DNA of 64,000 bases from contig OY755039.1 of assembly GCA_963576565.1 (NCBI GenBank), positions 137,949,369-138,013,368 of the forward strand, given 5' to 3'. Under the pieces are notes generated by a model. The model saw only the letters and a program-made list of their open reading frames with translations, was not told the origin of the DNA and searched no databases. A program made the translations under genes and the position numbers. Numbering within the stretch: position 1 is the stretch's first letter; every line of letters begins with the position of its first letter. The stretch comes from Aspidapion aeneum (Eukaryota; Arthropoda; Insecta; Coleoptera; Brentidae). This document shows positions 33,505 to 45,160 of the stretch, piece by piece.

Positions 33505-36500
33505 ACAGTGTTGCCAGGTCCCACAAAAATATTGCATGAGAAATATTTCGAGAAAGCATGAGATTTCAAAAAAAAGCATGAGATGGCGGAATTGTCGCTG
33601 TTGCCTCTAGCATGGTGCTCATTAATTACTGCAGGCACACTACGCATACATTGTTCCCTTCCTACTGCATTCTACCCAACGAAACCCAGGTAACTTTGTC
33701 CAGTCTTTTTTAAAATGTTGTTTGTAAATCTTTTTATTCTTAGCAGAACTAGGTCCGGGCAGGTTTTGGTCAGATTCACTACCACTGCTAGTAGCACTAC
33801 CGCTTAGTACAATTTTGTATTATCTATGTATCTCTTAATACAATTACACTTGAAAACAACTCTATATGGATGATTCTACAAAAATGGTGCTGTGGAGTGG
33901 GAATGCATATTTTTCAAACACAGACTGCAAATGAAGCATAGTTTTAGTTATAAGATTTAAAACGAAATGTTTTATTTATGGAGCATTTGAGTTTAATGTA
34001 TAAAAAAAATTGCAAGTTTATAATTTTTTTTTATTACAAAGCAAATACCTCATTCCTCTGGTGTAGTCCCAAACTAAATATTAAAAACTCAGATTGAAAA
34101 AAATATCCTAATAAATAATATTTAACTAAGTCTTAACTATTTATCAAAAAATTGATAAAACTTAAGTTTGCAGTCATATTTTTGAAAATCCGAATTTACA
34201 TCTTCCCGGAAAATTTTACAATTTTACACGTGCTCCATTTTTAATAACACAATATTTGTGAATACCACCGGTTAATTTCTAGAGAAAGAGACGGCCCTGG
34301 TTATCTAATTTACTTGTGAGGATGACAAGTTTTGACAGATAATGTCAACTTTAGTTTGGTTTAAGTTATAGATCTTTTTATTTTAGGCAGAAAATTAGTT
34401 CTGAGAAATCAAAAAAGGAACGCTTCAATTATCATTCCTCTGGTAAGTAAATATTCGACTGATATCAATAGTATAATTTTTTTGTTGATTGTTTTAAAAT
34501 TATAAGTATAGGAACTTTGTTTATATAAAACTTAAGTTAAGTAGTCTAAATAGATTTTGATTTAAATTGGAAAACCATTAAAAAACTCATTCCGCTGGTA
34601 CTCATTCCTCTGGCATTTTTATGCAATAATTCCTAAAATTTGGAAAAATAAATGTTTCTTAGCTTACACCTAATTAGTTTTAACAAAACAAAATTATTTA
34701 CTGTGCTGTACAGCGTGTCCCATTTTCGATGGGATTAAATGGGAAACTCGGTTATTATTAAAGATATCGATTTTCTGATTGCACCTTACCATGCTCTTTT
34801 TTTGAGCCCTTAAAAATGGCGTTATCAGATTTTTGCTATACCCCGTAGTTTCGCTAATACAGGGAGTTTTTGAAAAAATTGTATTTTTAATAATCCCTTG
34901 TATCTCGCTTATTTTGCAAGATATTTTTATTCTGTAAAAACCTTTTCATGGCAACTTTTTTAGAAGAAAATAATGACGTTGTCAACTTTTAAAATATTGT
35001 TTAGTTTTTGAGATATGGTATTTATCATAAAAAAATTAAATACGGACCTGGATTTTTTTATTACTATTTTGATTGGTTTCATGCTAGTATTATCATAAAA
35101 TAATAAAAATTTAAAAATTTTTTGTTTTAAGGTAAAAAAAATATTTAATATTTAAAAAAAAATTAGTCCGAACCTGGATATTTTCAATATAAATATAAAT
35201 TAAAAATTGCTAGATAAACAATTTTTAGTTTAACTGTTTTGATACTTAGCATATTAAAATGGTTTTACGTTAATTTACAGATTTATTTGAAACAAAGTCT
35301 ACGAAAAATACAAAAAATAACTAATTTTTCTGATTACCATTATGTGTAAGACATTGTTGGCATTTTTGAGTAATTTTTCTTAACGCATTTTGCATAAAAA
35401 TATTTCTGCCATTTAAATAGTGAGATTTTGTTGCTTGAATGAAACAGTCAAACATATCACATTTTTCAAAATCTGGATATGGTCGATTTCTAGCCAGTTT
35501 AAAATAATTGTAAGCCATTCACAAAAATGACAAGTAAAATGAGAATGTCAATTCCACGCTTTTGTTTTGTAAATTTCACGACCTGCTGTGCTACCATCAA
35601 ATAATTTAAGTATGATATTATTTTTGTAACTTTTTAACGTTGTTTACTTTATTTATAAATCTTTTAATTATCATTTCAAAAAAACTAAAAATCGTTCTTG
35701 CAATTTTTAATTTATAATTACGTTGGAAATTTCCAGGTTCGGACTGTAATTTTTTTTTTCAAATATTAAATAGTTTTTTTAACCTTAAATCAAAAAAATA
35801 TTAAAGTTTTATCATTTTAAGGTAATAATAGCATGGAACCAATCAAAGTAGTAATAAAAAAAATCCAAGTCCTTATTTAATTTTTTTATGATAAATACCA
35901 TATGTCAAAAACTAAACAATATTTTAAAAAATTGACAACGTCATTATTTTTCTCTAAAAAAGTTGCCATAGAAAGGTTTTTACAGAATAAAAATATCTTG
36001 CAAAATAAGCGAGATACAAGGAATTAATTAAAATGCAATTTTTTCAAAAACTCCCTGTATTAGCGAAACCACGGGGTATAGCAAAAATCTTATTACACCA
36101 TTTTTAAGAGCTCCAAAAAAGAGCACGGTAAGGTGCAATCAGAAAATCGATATCTTTAATAATAACCGAGTTTCACATTTAATCCCATCGAAAATGGGAC
36201 ACGCTGTACTGTTATTTAAAGGCAATGACCAAAAATGATATCCATATAGCCCACTTTTGGTAGAATCATCCTTATAGTAGGACGCCTATGACGTAAAGGT
36301 GTGGCACATAACAGAATAATCGATTATCGTTTTCGGGGAATACCCGAACAAGCAAACCGCGCATTTGTACGTCATACTCTCAACCAGGCGCGAGGTTGCA
36401 ATTTGCGATTATGAAACACGATCCAACGATGCCAAAGGCCGCGTTGCAAATTTTTCGCGGCACTTCTTTGTGACGTAAGCCGAATTCTCTTATGATTACT

Positions 36501-36660
36501 TTGTTATTTGTAGTTCATGGTTACCTCTATAATACATTTTTAAGTATAATTTATGTTTGTCTTTGGAAGCTGAAAAGCATGAGATTTTGCGATAAAATAA
36601 TGATAGCATGAGATTTGTTTGAAAAACATGAGATCTCATGCAAAAGCATGAGACCTGGCT
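33505..36660. mobile_element. MITE with GCATGAGAT repeats, split by a foldback element
   Basis: The left end CAGTGTTGCCAGGTC (33508) is matched by an inverted, slightly degraded right end GACCTGGCTTACTGG (36651). GCATGAGAT words cluster just inside both ends (33534-33590 and 36577-36650). The foldback element 34711-36206 lies inside. Apart from short GC-rich patches the interior (33600-34700) shows nothing codable. Confidence 0.55.
34711..36206 (-). mobile_element. 1.5-kb foldback element with internal ORF, copy 2
   Basis: Same element as 12228-13756 in opposite orientation, with CAGCGTGTCCC ends and TA flanks (34709-34710, 36207-36208). The minus-strand ORF 35321-35518 reads MAYNYFKLARNRPYPDFEKC. 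It matches copy 1 for about 54 residues with one substitution (Q to H), then diverges by frameshift at the tail. Confidence 0.85.
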
Positions 36661-36788
36661 TACTGGTTAGAAGGAGTATAAGCAAAATCAAAAGCTTGCA
36701 AAATAAAGAGCGCTAAATATCACAAATACCGTGTTTTGACTCACCACAGTTCCAATTTGATCGCAAAAAATAAATTCAGGTTATTTAC

Positions 36789-36968
36789 CGGTTCTTTTCC
36801 GTCCATTATATCCATCCAACTAGTTCTATCTTGTTCGGATAAGGCTTGAAAAGTGTAAACCACCCCTGGTTTGTCGATGGCTTGAATGTCAAAGCAAAAT
36901 CGTTTCTCTATCGAGTCCGACTTCCGTCTGATGCATTGGGAAATTGTCATCTTCTCTAGGGTAGGTAA
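36789..36968 (-). CDS. Graf: Graf, PH domain C-terminal exon
   Basis: 180 nt, 60 codons, phase 0 at both ends. Acceptor is CTTTTTTAG, donor GTAAAT. The translation LPTLEKMTISQCIRRKSDSI runs into EKRFCFDIQAIDKPGVVYTF and QALSEQDRTSWMDIMDGKEP. It matches human GRAF CTRRKTDSIEKRFCFDVEAV and ALSEEDRRLWMEAMDGREP almost residue for residue. The W is the invariant PH C-terminal-helix Trp. The domain binds membrane phosphoinositides in the family. Confidence 0.96.
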
Positions 36969-37009
36969 CTAAAAAAGATTAATATAGAGTGTCTCTTTTT
37001 TACCCAACT

Positions 37010-38131
37010 GCACCACGGCGAAAGGAAGGGTAATGTTTTTCGATTGTTGTATGTATGTAAGTAAATATGTGTGTGTCACGCTAGAGGCTAAACGGTTGAA
37101 CCGATTTTGACAAAAAAGGTGTTGCTGAATTGCTACTGATCCCGAAGGTGCTATAGGCTATAATTTTTTAAACAGGAATTAACATCGCGGTCTTCAGACG
37201 CCATTTTGTCACATGATGTAGGCTTTAAGGCATACAAATCATCTAAATTTCAGGCGATTTTATTGAAATTCCTTTGATTACCCATTGCAAATGTCCTCTA
37301 GTTTGCTGTAGTTACTATGTAGTCCTCCCTGCTCCCATCCATCTATCCTCCTGTCATTCCCCCCACAATATTCAAAAACCATATTCGCATAATTTTATCA
37401 AATATAGAGCGATTTTAAAAATTCATTCTGCATACGCTTTCAGAATTTTTTTCCAAGACTATTTTACTAGAACCTAGCAGAACCCCCCCTCCCATCCCTC
37501 TCCTCCCCGCCATCCTTATTAGTAATAGTTATAGCTATAACTTTCACAAATATAAAGCGATTTCAAAAAATCTTTCTGCACACGCTTGAACACTTTTTTC
37601 CAACATCATTTTACTAGTTTTCCCTTCCCTCTCTTCTCTCCTTTCCTTTCACAAATATAGAGCGATTTTAAAAATTCTTTCTGCACACACTTTAAGACTT
37701 TTTTCCAACATCATTTTACTAGTTTCACCATACCTCTCCCTCTCTTCTCCCCTCCCTACTTATTAGTAATAGTTGTATAGATATACCTTTCACAAATTTA
37801 GAGCGACTCAAAAAAAAAATTCGGCACACGCTTTAAAAAAATTTTCGACACCATTTTACTAACTCCCTCCTCCCTCTCTCCTCCCCCACCTTCACTCAAT
37901 GAAAGGTAACACTGGTTGCGTCCGTAGAAAATCTACACGTACTTTTTGGGTAAAACTAAATGAATTGTAAATGCATAGTGCTTTTTATAAGGCTGAAAAA
38001 GAATTAAACCTAATAGTTGAAAATAAAAAAAAATTAAATAAAAAAAACACCCAACTGCTAAATTTACTTGTAACTACTAGTCGCAGTTGGGTACAAAATT
38101 ACCCAATAACCTAATTCATAAAAATACACAA
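37010..38131 (+). repeat. left arm of intron-spanning inverted repeat
   Basis: CGAAAGGAAGGGTAATG at 37018 through ACTAGTCGCAGTTGGGTA (38076) is inverted at 41778-42520. The arm includes three ~110-bp modules (AAATATAGAGCGATTT...CATTTTACTAG). The right arm is shorter by about 380 bp. The class of element is not known. Confidence 0.8.
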
Positions 38132-38510
38132 CTGTAAAATTTCGTAAGTGCGCTTTGGGCATCAAAACTAAAAGTTCAAGCATGTCGAATATTACAAATT
38201 GTGAAAGGCTTTCGCGGCCATCGTCCAATGGTGGGTGTGCTTTCGGGCTGTTCGGCCGTCGTCGTTGGAAATTCGTTCTCAACGTCTCGCCATCTCGAGT
38301 GGATGGCATTTTCAGAAGATGTTGACTGTTTGTCGGCTTCTCGAAGAATGGTGGTTAGTCTGTCGCGAGCGCAGGTTATATACGCTATGGTGGGCGGGGC
38401 GTATATCAGAGCTGGTCGGTGATTGGTTCATCAAGATATTTCGAAAAATTAGTTTTTCTTCGATATTGCCTATTAAAGCCAGCTCATTCTACCTACTAAA
38501 AAAAATAATT
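38132..38510. other. GC-richer segment, unassigned
   Basis: 38190-38430 is clearly richer in GC than its surroundings (TTTCGCGGCCATCGTCC). Overlapping open frames occur on both strands and no family is recognised. It may be a remnant of a retroelement. Confidence 0.35.
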
Positions 38511-39438
38511 AGCTGGCCATACACACAGAGGTTGATCCGCCGGTTTGGAACGGCGCGGTTCAAACTGGCGGATTTGTCTTTCAATTAGTGGACATTCCAG
38601 GCGCCAGTTATATCCGGTATAGATTTATCCGTGAGTTCAGACCGGCGGGCGAAACTTGTGGGTTCGGCGCTCGATATTTTAACCGGCGCAGACTTGTCTG
38701 TCGGTTTACACTGTGCCAGGGATAACAGACCGTTCATATAGTCTCTCTTTAATTTATTGAATATTATGGCACATGTTTCCGGAATGATATAACCAAGTGC
38801 AGAAATTCCCAATGAAAATTTCAGATCTTCATATTATGATCTTCCCGTGGCAAGGAAACAAAGGGCAGCATTTAATCCCTGTTCTGGACCAATGGCTTCT
38901 CTCATTTGGGTATCTTGTTTCGTAAGATCCTCTCTTACTAAATTTAATAAAAGGTCATACGTGTTAATATTCATTCTTAAATAATTTTTAAAATCGTCTG
39001 GATCATTTTCTCTTAACTTTTTTAATAGAAGGTCATGGCTAAATAGTTTCCTCTTAAGCAAATAACTTTTAACCGACTTGGAACGTCTCTTTTTTACACC
39101 ACTATGCATTATTTCCATATTAATAATCATTCCCATACACAGAGCCTGCTTCTTTTTAGCACGAAACATTTTACATACACTATGCTTAAAATACCGTACT
39201 GCATAAAACTTTCGACTTGACGAAATTCCACAGTTTTGGTTTAACCGGCAGATAAATCTTGAGTTTTCGCCCACTAACGCGCGGTTATGTCCGCCACAGA
39301 CCGATATGAAAGATCGATTCGAAAGATTTTTTTTTGTGTTAGTGGACTGCAACAGTTTTAAACCGTTGCGGACAAAACGGTCAGACTTATCTGTGCCGTT
39401 CCAAACCGACGGATCAACCTCTGTGTGTATGGCCAGCT
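38511..39438 (-). mobile_element. PIF/Harbinger element, internally broken
   Basis: Terminal inverted repeats of about 45 bp start AGCTGGCCATACACACAGAG, with ATT on each outer side (38508-38510, 39439-39441) as a 3-bp target duplication. At 928 bp it is too short for a full Harbinger. It keeps an N-terminal transposase segment (38834-39352) and a following piece (38585-38812). Confidence 0.85.
38834..39352 (-). pseudogene. Harbinger transposase N-terminal segment
   Basis: The later two thirds match PIF/Harbinger nucleases: LLLKKLRENDPDDFKNYLRM, then NTYDLLLNLVREDLTKQDT, MREAIGPEQGLNAALCFLAT. The first ~55 residues read through the TIR region and are probably not native. After a stop, 38585-38812 continues the family (LGISALGYIIPETCAIIFNK, then LKRDYM). 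The DDE catalytic part is missing. Confidence 0.8.
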
Positions 39439-39444
39439 ATTAAG

Positions 39445-40204
39445 TTCTCCAGCCGATACAAAGATGGCGCTTTATATGTCAAAAATAAAATAACTTTAAC
39501 ATAACTTATAGACCAAATTTAATATTTTACAAAAAAAAATCTGGATTTTATCAAGAGTTATCCAACTTTTGTTATTTAGCTTTTCATCGTTGTTACTGTA
39601 TACCGGGTCTCTCAATTAAAAAAAAAAAGGTTTTTACCATAACTCACCTACGCTCTTTCTGTTATCACCATTGTAATCAGCGGAAATAATACAACAACTT
39701 TGCCGACTTAAATTATACAACTGCATTTTGTATTTACATACTTTTCTTATTATGTGAAAATAAACGGATTCATGACGGATCTGACACCAGCTAGCCTATT
39801 ATCACACTTCAAGTCAAGCTATAATAATATATTAGCATTAAAAGTTTTTTGTCAATCTCCTACGAAGTTTTTGGTTATAACACGAATTATTGAGCAAAAT
39901 ATAGTCTACTATATTCCGGAAACAGTGTAGTGATGCGGTGCTCCGTTAAAAAGTTAAGCATTTTTTTAAGTTTTTAATTGTCAAAACACTATTTTACCTG
40001 AAAATTTTATGAAAATCGGTTCAGCGGTTTAGGAGCTATCAGGTTACGGACAGAAATAATATACACACACAGACATCACGACGATATTGCTAGGATAGGT
40101 CAAAATACATCCAAATAACACGGCGTTATCTCAAAAAATATTTTTTTGTCGAAAATAGTACCTTAATGAATTGTAGATTTCTCCAGGGTGAAGTTCATGA
40201 ACCA
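39445..40204. other. unassigned intronic sequence
   Basis: AT-rich. The segment ATTTTATGAAAATCGGTTCAG...AGACATCACGACG (40000-40085) is repeat-like and resembles 51118-51180. No gene. Confidence 0.4.
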
Positions 40205-40708
40205 TTGTTAAAGGAGAAGAAACGAAAAGTCCTCCTTACTTCACAGATATTTTATTGTCTAATCACGACGCGTTTCGATTTTTAAAAAACCATTATCAAG
40301 TGGTCTGGTAGACAGTTAAGAATCATCTTTGAAACAAATGAAAAACTGAAACACACAAAAATAAAAAATTAAAAAACATTTAAAACAGTCTAAAACAACA
40401 TACAGATTAAAAATCAGTCAAACGGACATAAACACGTAATTTTAATAAAATCAATTAATTGTATTTTAATAAAATTACGTGTTTATGTCCGTTTGACTGA
40501 TTTTTAATCTGTATGTTGTTCTAGACTTTTTTAAATGTTTTTTAATTTTTTATTTTTGCGTGTTCCAGTTTTTCATTTGTTTCAAAGATGATTCTTAACT
40601 GTCCAGCAGACCACTTGATAATGGTTTTTTAAAAATCTAAACGCGTCGTGATTAGACAATAAAATATTTGTGAAGTAAGCAGGACTTTTCGTTTCTTCTC
40701 CTTTAACA
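40205..40708. mobile_element. Penelope-type end palindrome, ~500 bp
   Basis: Two arms of about 245 bp meet head to head near 40452, from GTTAAAGGAGAAGAAACG to its inverse. There is no coding part. Each arm carries a hammerhead-like block (40264-40302 minus; 40612-40650 plus) close to the motif in the 32194-33114 element, including CGTCGTG after the cleavage site. I read it as paired Penelope termini left by severe truncation. Confidence 0.65.
40264..40302 (-). ncRNA. hammerhead-like motif (core UUGAUAA), intact arm
   Basis: On the minus strand: stem I CAC/GTG, core TTGATAA, one extra T, stem II GGTTT/AAATC-type helix, GAAAC, palindromic stem III ACGCGT, C at the cleavage position, then GTG. 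Positions 3 and 8 are U and A. The plus-strand arm at 40612-40650 is the same except that GAAAC has become TAAAC, a change at the invariant G12 expected to kill it. Confidence 0.5.
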
Positions 40709-40905
40709 ATCCTTCTCTAGCCATTGCTACGCGGGCTAGGAAGGTAAAAATATATACTTTTCTAAAAATTTTATAAAACTAGGTCGGTTCTTGGACGAGT
40801 TATACTAGTCAAATGTTTGTTAATTATGTATAACTTGTAATTTGTTTTTTTGTGATTAAATCTCACATTATGTTATAATTTTTATAAGTACATTTATCTC
40901 CTTTT

Positions 40906-41622
40906 AGCTCACACATATACTATACTATAGTAGTGTGAGCTATGGTGATCCTAATTTTTTCGAGAAAAAAAAAGTTGCTCCGATTTCAAAAATTTTTATA
41001 CATCTTTGCGTTTCAGATGATTTTGAAACTTTTTTGTTGCGCCGTCTGTCTGTCTGTCTGTCTGTCTGTAACGACCAACGCGCATAACGCAAAAACCGCT
41101 TGGCCGATTTTAATGAAATTTGGTATCTAGGCTGGGTCTTGGGTCGTGATGGTCCCATTTAAAAATGAACAAAATCCACCGAACACAAACCAAATAAAAG
41201 GGTGGGGGTAGATTAAAAAAATTAGAGTTTATGTGAAAATATGGCGTGTGTGATATCAAACGAAAGGTAATTGAGTCTGCAGTTAAACAAAATACATTTT
41301 AATTTATTTAAAATAAAAGGGTGGGGGTATATTTTAAAAATTAGAGTTTAAGTGAAAATATGGCGTATGTTATATCAAACGAAAGGCAATTGAGTCCGGA
41401 GTTTAACAAAATACATTTTAGTTTTTGTTTTTTGTTAAGGGTGGGGGTAGATTTCAAAAAATTGAGTTTAAGTCAAAACATGGCTTGTGTGGTATCAAAC
41501 AAAAGGTAATTTAGTCTGGAGTTAAATAAAATATATTTCAGTTTTTAGTTATATTAGCTCACACGTACACTATAACTATAGTACCTAGTGTGAGCTTAGG
41601 GGCCCATATATTGGCAGAGTAT
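40906..41622 (+). mobile_element. hairpin-ended ~700-bp repeat, copy 3
   Basis: Both AGCTCACAC/GTGTGAGCT hairpins, the (CTGT)5 tract at 41045-41070 and three ~120-bp modules are present. TTTT precedes it and TTTT follows GAGTA, so the target may be a T-run. Confidence 0.88.
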
Positions 41623-41777
41623 TTTAATTGTGACGAACCAGTCTATGTAATAATTGGCAGAATATAGTAAATAAATGATTTGAATTGAATTGAATTTAAA
41701 CTTTGAACACCCTGTATAAGTACGTGAATGCGCCATTCGATGTTGTTTAAGGGCGACCCCAGGGGGGGGGGTCTCGA

Positions 41778-42520
41778 TTTTGTATTTTTACGAATCAGGT
41801 TCTTGGGTAATTTTGTACCCAACTGCGACTAGTAAGTGTTTTATTTATTTAAAGGTTTTTAATTTCCAACTTTTAGGTTTAATTCTTAGATTTTCTACGG
41901 ACGCCATTTTTTTTTTGATCTTTATGTCTTTCTTTTGTTTTCCTTTTGTTTTTTTTTTGTTCTTTTTTTATGTGAAACAGTGAACTATGCCCAAAGGGTG
42001 AATAGGTGCGTTTCTACAAACACTGAGTGCAGGTGGGGCAGGGGGTAACTAGTAAAATGGTGTTGAAAAAAATCTCAAAGCGTGTGCACACAGAATTTTT
42101 GAAATCGCTCTATATTTGTGAAAGTTATAGCTTCAACTATTACTAATAAAAATAATAAAAAGGGTCGGGAGGAGAGAGGGAGGGGGAAACTAGTAAAATG
42201 GTGTTGGAAAAAAATCTAAAAGCGTATGCAGAAAGAATTTTTGAAAAAATTATGTGAATATGGTTTTTGAAGAGGGTGGGAGGGAATGACAGGAGGGGGA
42301 TGTGTGGGAGCAGGGAGGACTACAAAATAATTTCATTAAAATCGATGTTGATTCTTGTTTTAAAAAATATAGCCTATAGCATCTTCGGGATCAGTAGCTA
42401 TTCAACGACCCCTTTTTTGTCAAAATCGGTTCAGCCGTTTAGCCTCTAGCGCGACACAAACATACATATATACATACATATCCCAAGCGAAAAACATACC
42501 CTACCCTACCTTTCGACGTG
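41778..42520 (-). repeat. right arm of intron-spanning inverted repeat
   Basis: Inverse of 37010-38131, ending 62 nt inside the intron from the donor of exon 42582-42866. A MITE-like end (CCTGGGTGCGC with a C-run, 42528-42568) sits between the arm and the exon. Confidence 0.8.
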
Positions 42521-42581
42521 CTGCGCAACCCCCCCTCCCCCCAAGACACATTCCTGGGTGCGCTACTGTCGTTGTACTTAC

Positions 42582-42866
42582 AGTTTTTGTAGTAAGCTGA
42601 TTGTATGGCAGCATGGTGAACTCCTTTCTGTCCTTGTCATATGTGCAATAATGTTTGGTCCAAGCCGTACCAAACGCCTTTTTTTCTAATAAAAACAGGT
42701 AGCCCTCTTTGCAGCCTTTTTTGACAGGCTCTGCTTCCAGTTTTTGTACTTCTGACATTCGTTTTTTCAATTTTTCGCTGAAATCGTCGAAGTTGCTGCG
42801 AGTTTTTTGGATTTTTTGCTGCAAGTCGCGCATGAATGGGTCGAAGTCTTTTTTTAATTCGTGACC
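42582..42866 (-). CDS. Graf: Graf, BAR end and PH start exon
   Basis: 285 nt, 95 codons, phase 0 at both ends. Acceptor is TTTTTTTTTAG, donor GTAAGTACA. It begins GHELKKDFDPFMRDLQQKIQ (last BAR helix, aligned with human GYELAKDFGDF) and continues through a Lys-rich coiled part. It enters the PH domain at CKEGYLFLLEKKAFGTAWTK, then HYCTYDKDRKEFTMLPYNQ. GRAF BAR-PH modules bind and bend membranes. Confidence 0.96.
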
Positions 42867-42899
42867 CTAAAAAAAAACAGTATTTTTGAAATTTTATTT

Positions 42900-43530
42900 C
42901 TAATGTACGCCGCTTAAATAAATTCCAAATTAAGATAAAGCGCTACAAAAAATATTTTATTTTCTACAAGTATACTTGTACAGCAGATTTTCTCTAAACA
43001 TTGTCTTGTTTTTGAGAAAATTTTATAAAACTTATAATGTTCATGCATGTTCTTTTGCTAAATGATCTCAATTTACGGACGCCACTGAAGAATTAGTTCC
43101 TTCTCCTAATCTTATTGGCAAATACATCGTTGGAAAAATAAATTTGTTCTCCACAAAAAAGTGTTTTTGAAATTTTTGAAAAAAAGGTTGTAATATTATT
43201 AAGTACGCCGCTGGAGTTTTAAATGTGACATAAAACCCACATTATAATAAAACGTTGCAAAGAAAATTTTATTTTCTACAATAAAGTATAGTGCAGATTT
43301 TATTTTATTTTAAGTTTTGGGGAAATTTTATAAAACCTACAATAAACAAGTTTTATTTCTAAATATTCCCAATTTACGCACGCCACTGAGGAGCTAGTTC
43401 CTTCTTCTAACCTTATCGGCCAACACATCGTTGGAAAGAGAATTTTGTTCTCAACAAAAAAGTGTTTTTGCAACTTTTGCTAAAAAGGTTATAAAAATTT
43501 ATTTATTAAATACGCCGCTGGAGTCTAAAA
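42900..43530 (+). repeat. ~303-bp tandem repeat, two units
   Basis: TACGCCGCT occurs at 42906, 43205 and 43511, and the blocks between share AAAATTTTATTTTCTACAA, ACGCCACTGA and GAGCTAGTTCCTTCT-type words. Noncoding. It runs directly into the ~500-bp satellite. Confidence 0.75.
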
Positions 43531-43657
43531 TGTGACGCCACTTGTGTAAAGAGCATACGGTATCACAGGCATTATTTATCATTTCTCTCATCAATATCGT
43601 AAGATGAGATTTATATAACGTCTCGTTAGCTTTACAAAAGTGTCACATTGATCATGC

Positions 43658-43705
43658 AGTGTTCTGAAGGGTCCCTTAAGGACGAAACAGTTAACTGTTA
43701 ACACT
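43658..43705 (+). ncRNA. hammerhead ribozyme, ~500-bp satellite unit 1
   Basis: Stem I AGTGTT (43658-43663) pairs AACACT (43700-43705), 6 bp. The core is CTGAAGG, so the last core A (A9) is changed to G. Stem II is GTCC/GGAC with loop CTTAA. GAAAC is followed by stem III ACAGTT/AACTGT (43687-43698), and the cleavage position is T (43699). All three stems are perfect; only A9 and the GUU site are suboptimal. Confidence 0.65.
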
Positions 43706-44158
43706 TAATACGTATCCATTAGATCTTGGACCCCTGTGGGTGTACAGCTTTCGAGCTGCCCACGAAAAAATACAAGAGAAACAAAATCTCTCTATACCCG
43801 CTTAGCCATGAAAAATTGATGTTTTCTTTATTCACGGGTACTAAACTTTACGTTTGTAGTAGTTTTGGCTCACACTCCGCTGACCCGACATAAAACGTTG
43901 CGAAGGCGGCAAAAATGCGATATGCATTGACCCGACCTGAGGGACAAATTACGTCATGGTCATGAGTACTGTTTTTCGTTTCATCTGCCTGTCTTTTGTT
44001 TTTACTCTGGTAGTTTCTTTTGTATTTGGTAGATGTCGCCACTTGTGTAAAAACATACGGTATCGCAGGCATTATTTTGTCATTTCTCTCACCAATATCG
44101 TAAGATGAGATTTATATACCGTCTCTCTAGCTTTACAAAAGTGTCACAATGAACATGC

Positions 44159-44208
44159 AGTGTTCTGAACAGAGTCCCTTAAGGACGAAACAGTTAACTG
44201 TCAACACA
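44159..44208 (+). ncRNA. hammerhead ribozyme, ~500-bp satellite unit 2
   Basis: Stem I GTGTT/AACAC, stem II GTCC/GGAC, GAAAC and stem III ACAGTTAACTGT are intact, with C at the cleavage position (44202). The core reads CTGAACAGA, two bases longer than CUGANGA, which may weaken it. Confidence 0.55.
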
Positions 44209-44657
44209 TAATAGGTGTCCATTATATCTTGGACCCCCGTGGGTGTACAGCTTTCGAGCTGCCCACGAAAAAATACAAGAGAAACAAAATCTCTCTATAC
44301 CCGCTTAGCCACGAAAAATTGTTGTTTTCTTTATTCAAGGGTACTAAAATTTACGTTTGTAGTAGTTTTGGCTCACACTCCGCTGACCCGACATAAAACG
44401 TTGTGAAGGCGGCAAAAATGCGATATGCATTGACCCGACCTGAGGGACAAATTACGTCACGGTCATGAGTACTGTTTTTCGTTTCATCTGCCTGTTTTTT
44501 GTTTTTACTCTGGTAGTTTCTTTTGTATTTGGTAGATGTCGCCACTTGTGTAAAAACATACGGTATCGCAGGCATTATTTTGTCATTTCTCTCACCAATA
44601 TCGATGAGATTTATATACCGTCTTTCTAGCTTTACAAAAGTGTCACAATGAACATGC

Positions 44658-44706
44658 AGTGTTCTGAACAGAGTCCCTTAAGGACGAAACAGTTAACTGT
44701 CAACAC
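44658..44706 (+). ncRNA. hammerhead ribozyme, ~500-bp satellite unit 3
   Basis: Same as unit 2, including the two-base insertion in the core (CTGAACAGA) and C at the cleavage position (44701). Confidence 0.55.
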
Positions 44707-45160
44707 ATAATAGGTGTCCATTAGATCTTGGACCCCCGTGGGTGTACAGCTTTCGAGCTGCCCACGAAAAAATACAAGAGAAACAAAATCTCTCTATACC
44801 CGCGTAGCCACGAAAAATTGTTGTTTTCTTTATTCAAGGGTACTAAAATTTACGTTTGTAGTAGTTTTGGCTCACACTCCTCTGACCCGACATAAAACGG
44901 TGCGAAGGCGGCAAAAATGCGATATGCATTGACCCGACCTAAGGGACAAATTATGTCATGGTCATGGGTACTGTTTGTCGTTTCATCTGCCTGCCTTTTG
45001 TTTTTACTCTGGTAGTTTTTTTTGTATTTGGTAGATGTCACCACTTGTGTAAAAACATACGGTATTGCAGGCATTATTTTGTCATTTCTATTACCAATAT
45101 CGTTAGATGAGATTTATATACCGTCTCGTTAGCTTTACAAAAATTTCACAGTGACCATGC

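Noticed and set aside
37274..37477. Plus-strand ORF rich in Pro/His (MITHCKCPLVCCSYY)
   Set aside because: It lies wholly in the inverted-repeat arm; the other arm breaks the frame.
43848..45074. Repeated 74-codon minus-strand ORFs (MPAIPYVFTQVATSTKY) in the ~500-bp satellite
   Set aside because: Repetition follows the DNA repeat. Most changes between copies alter amino acids, there is no start context, and the opposite strand is equally open.
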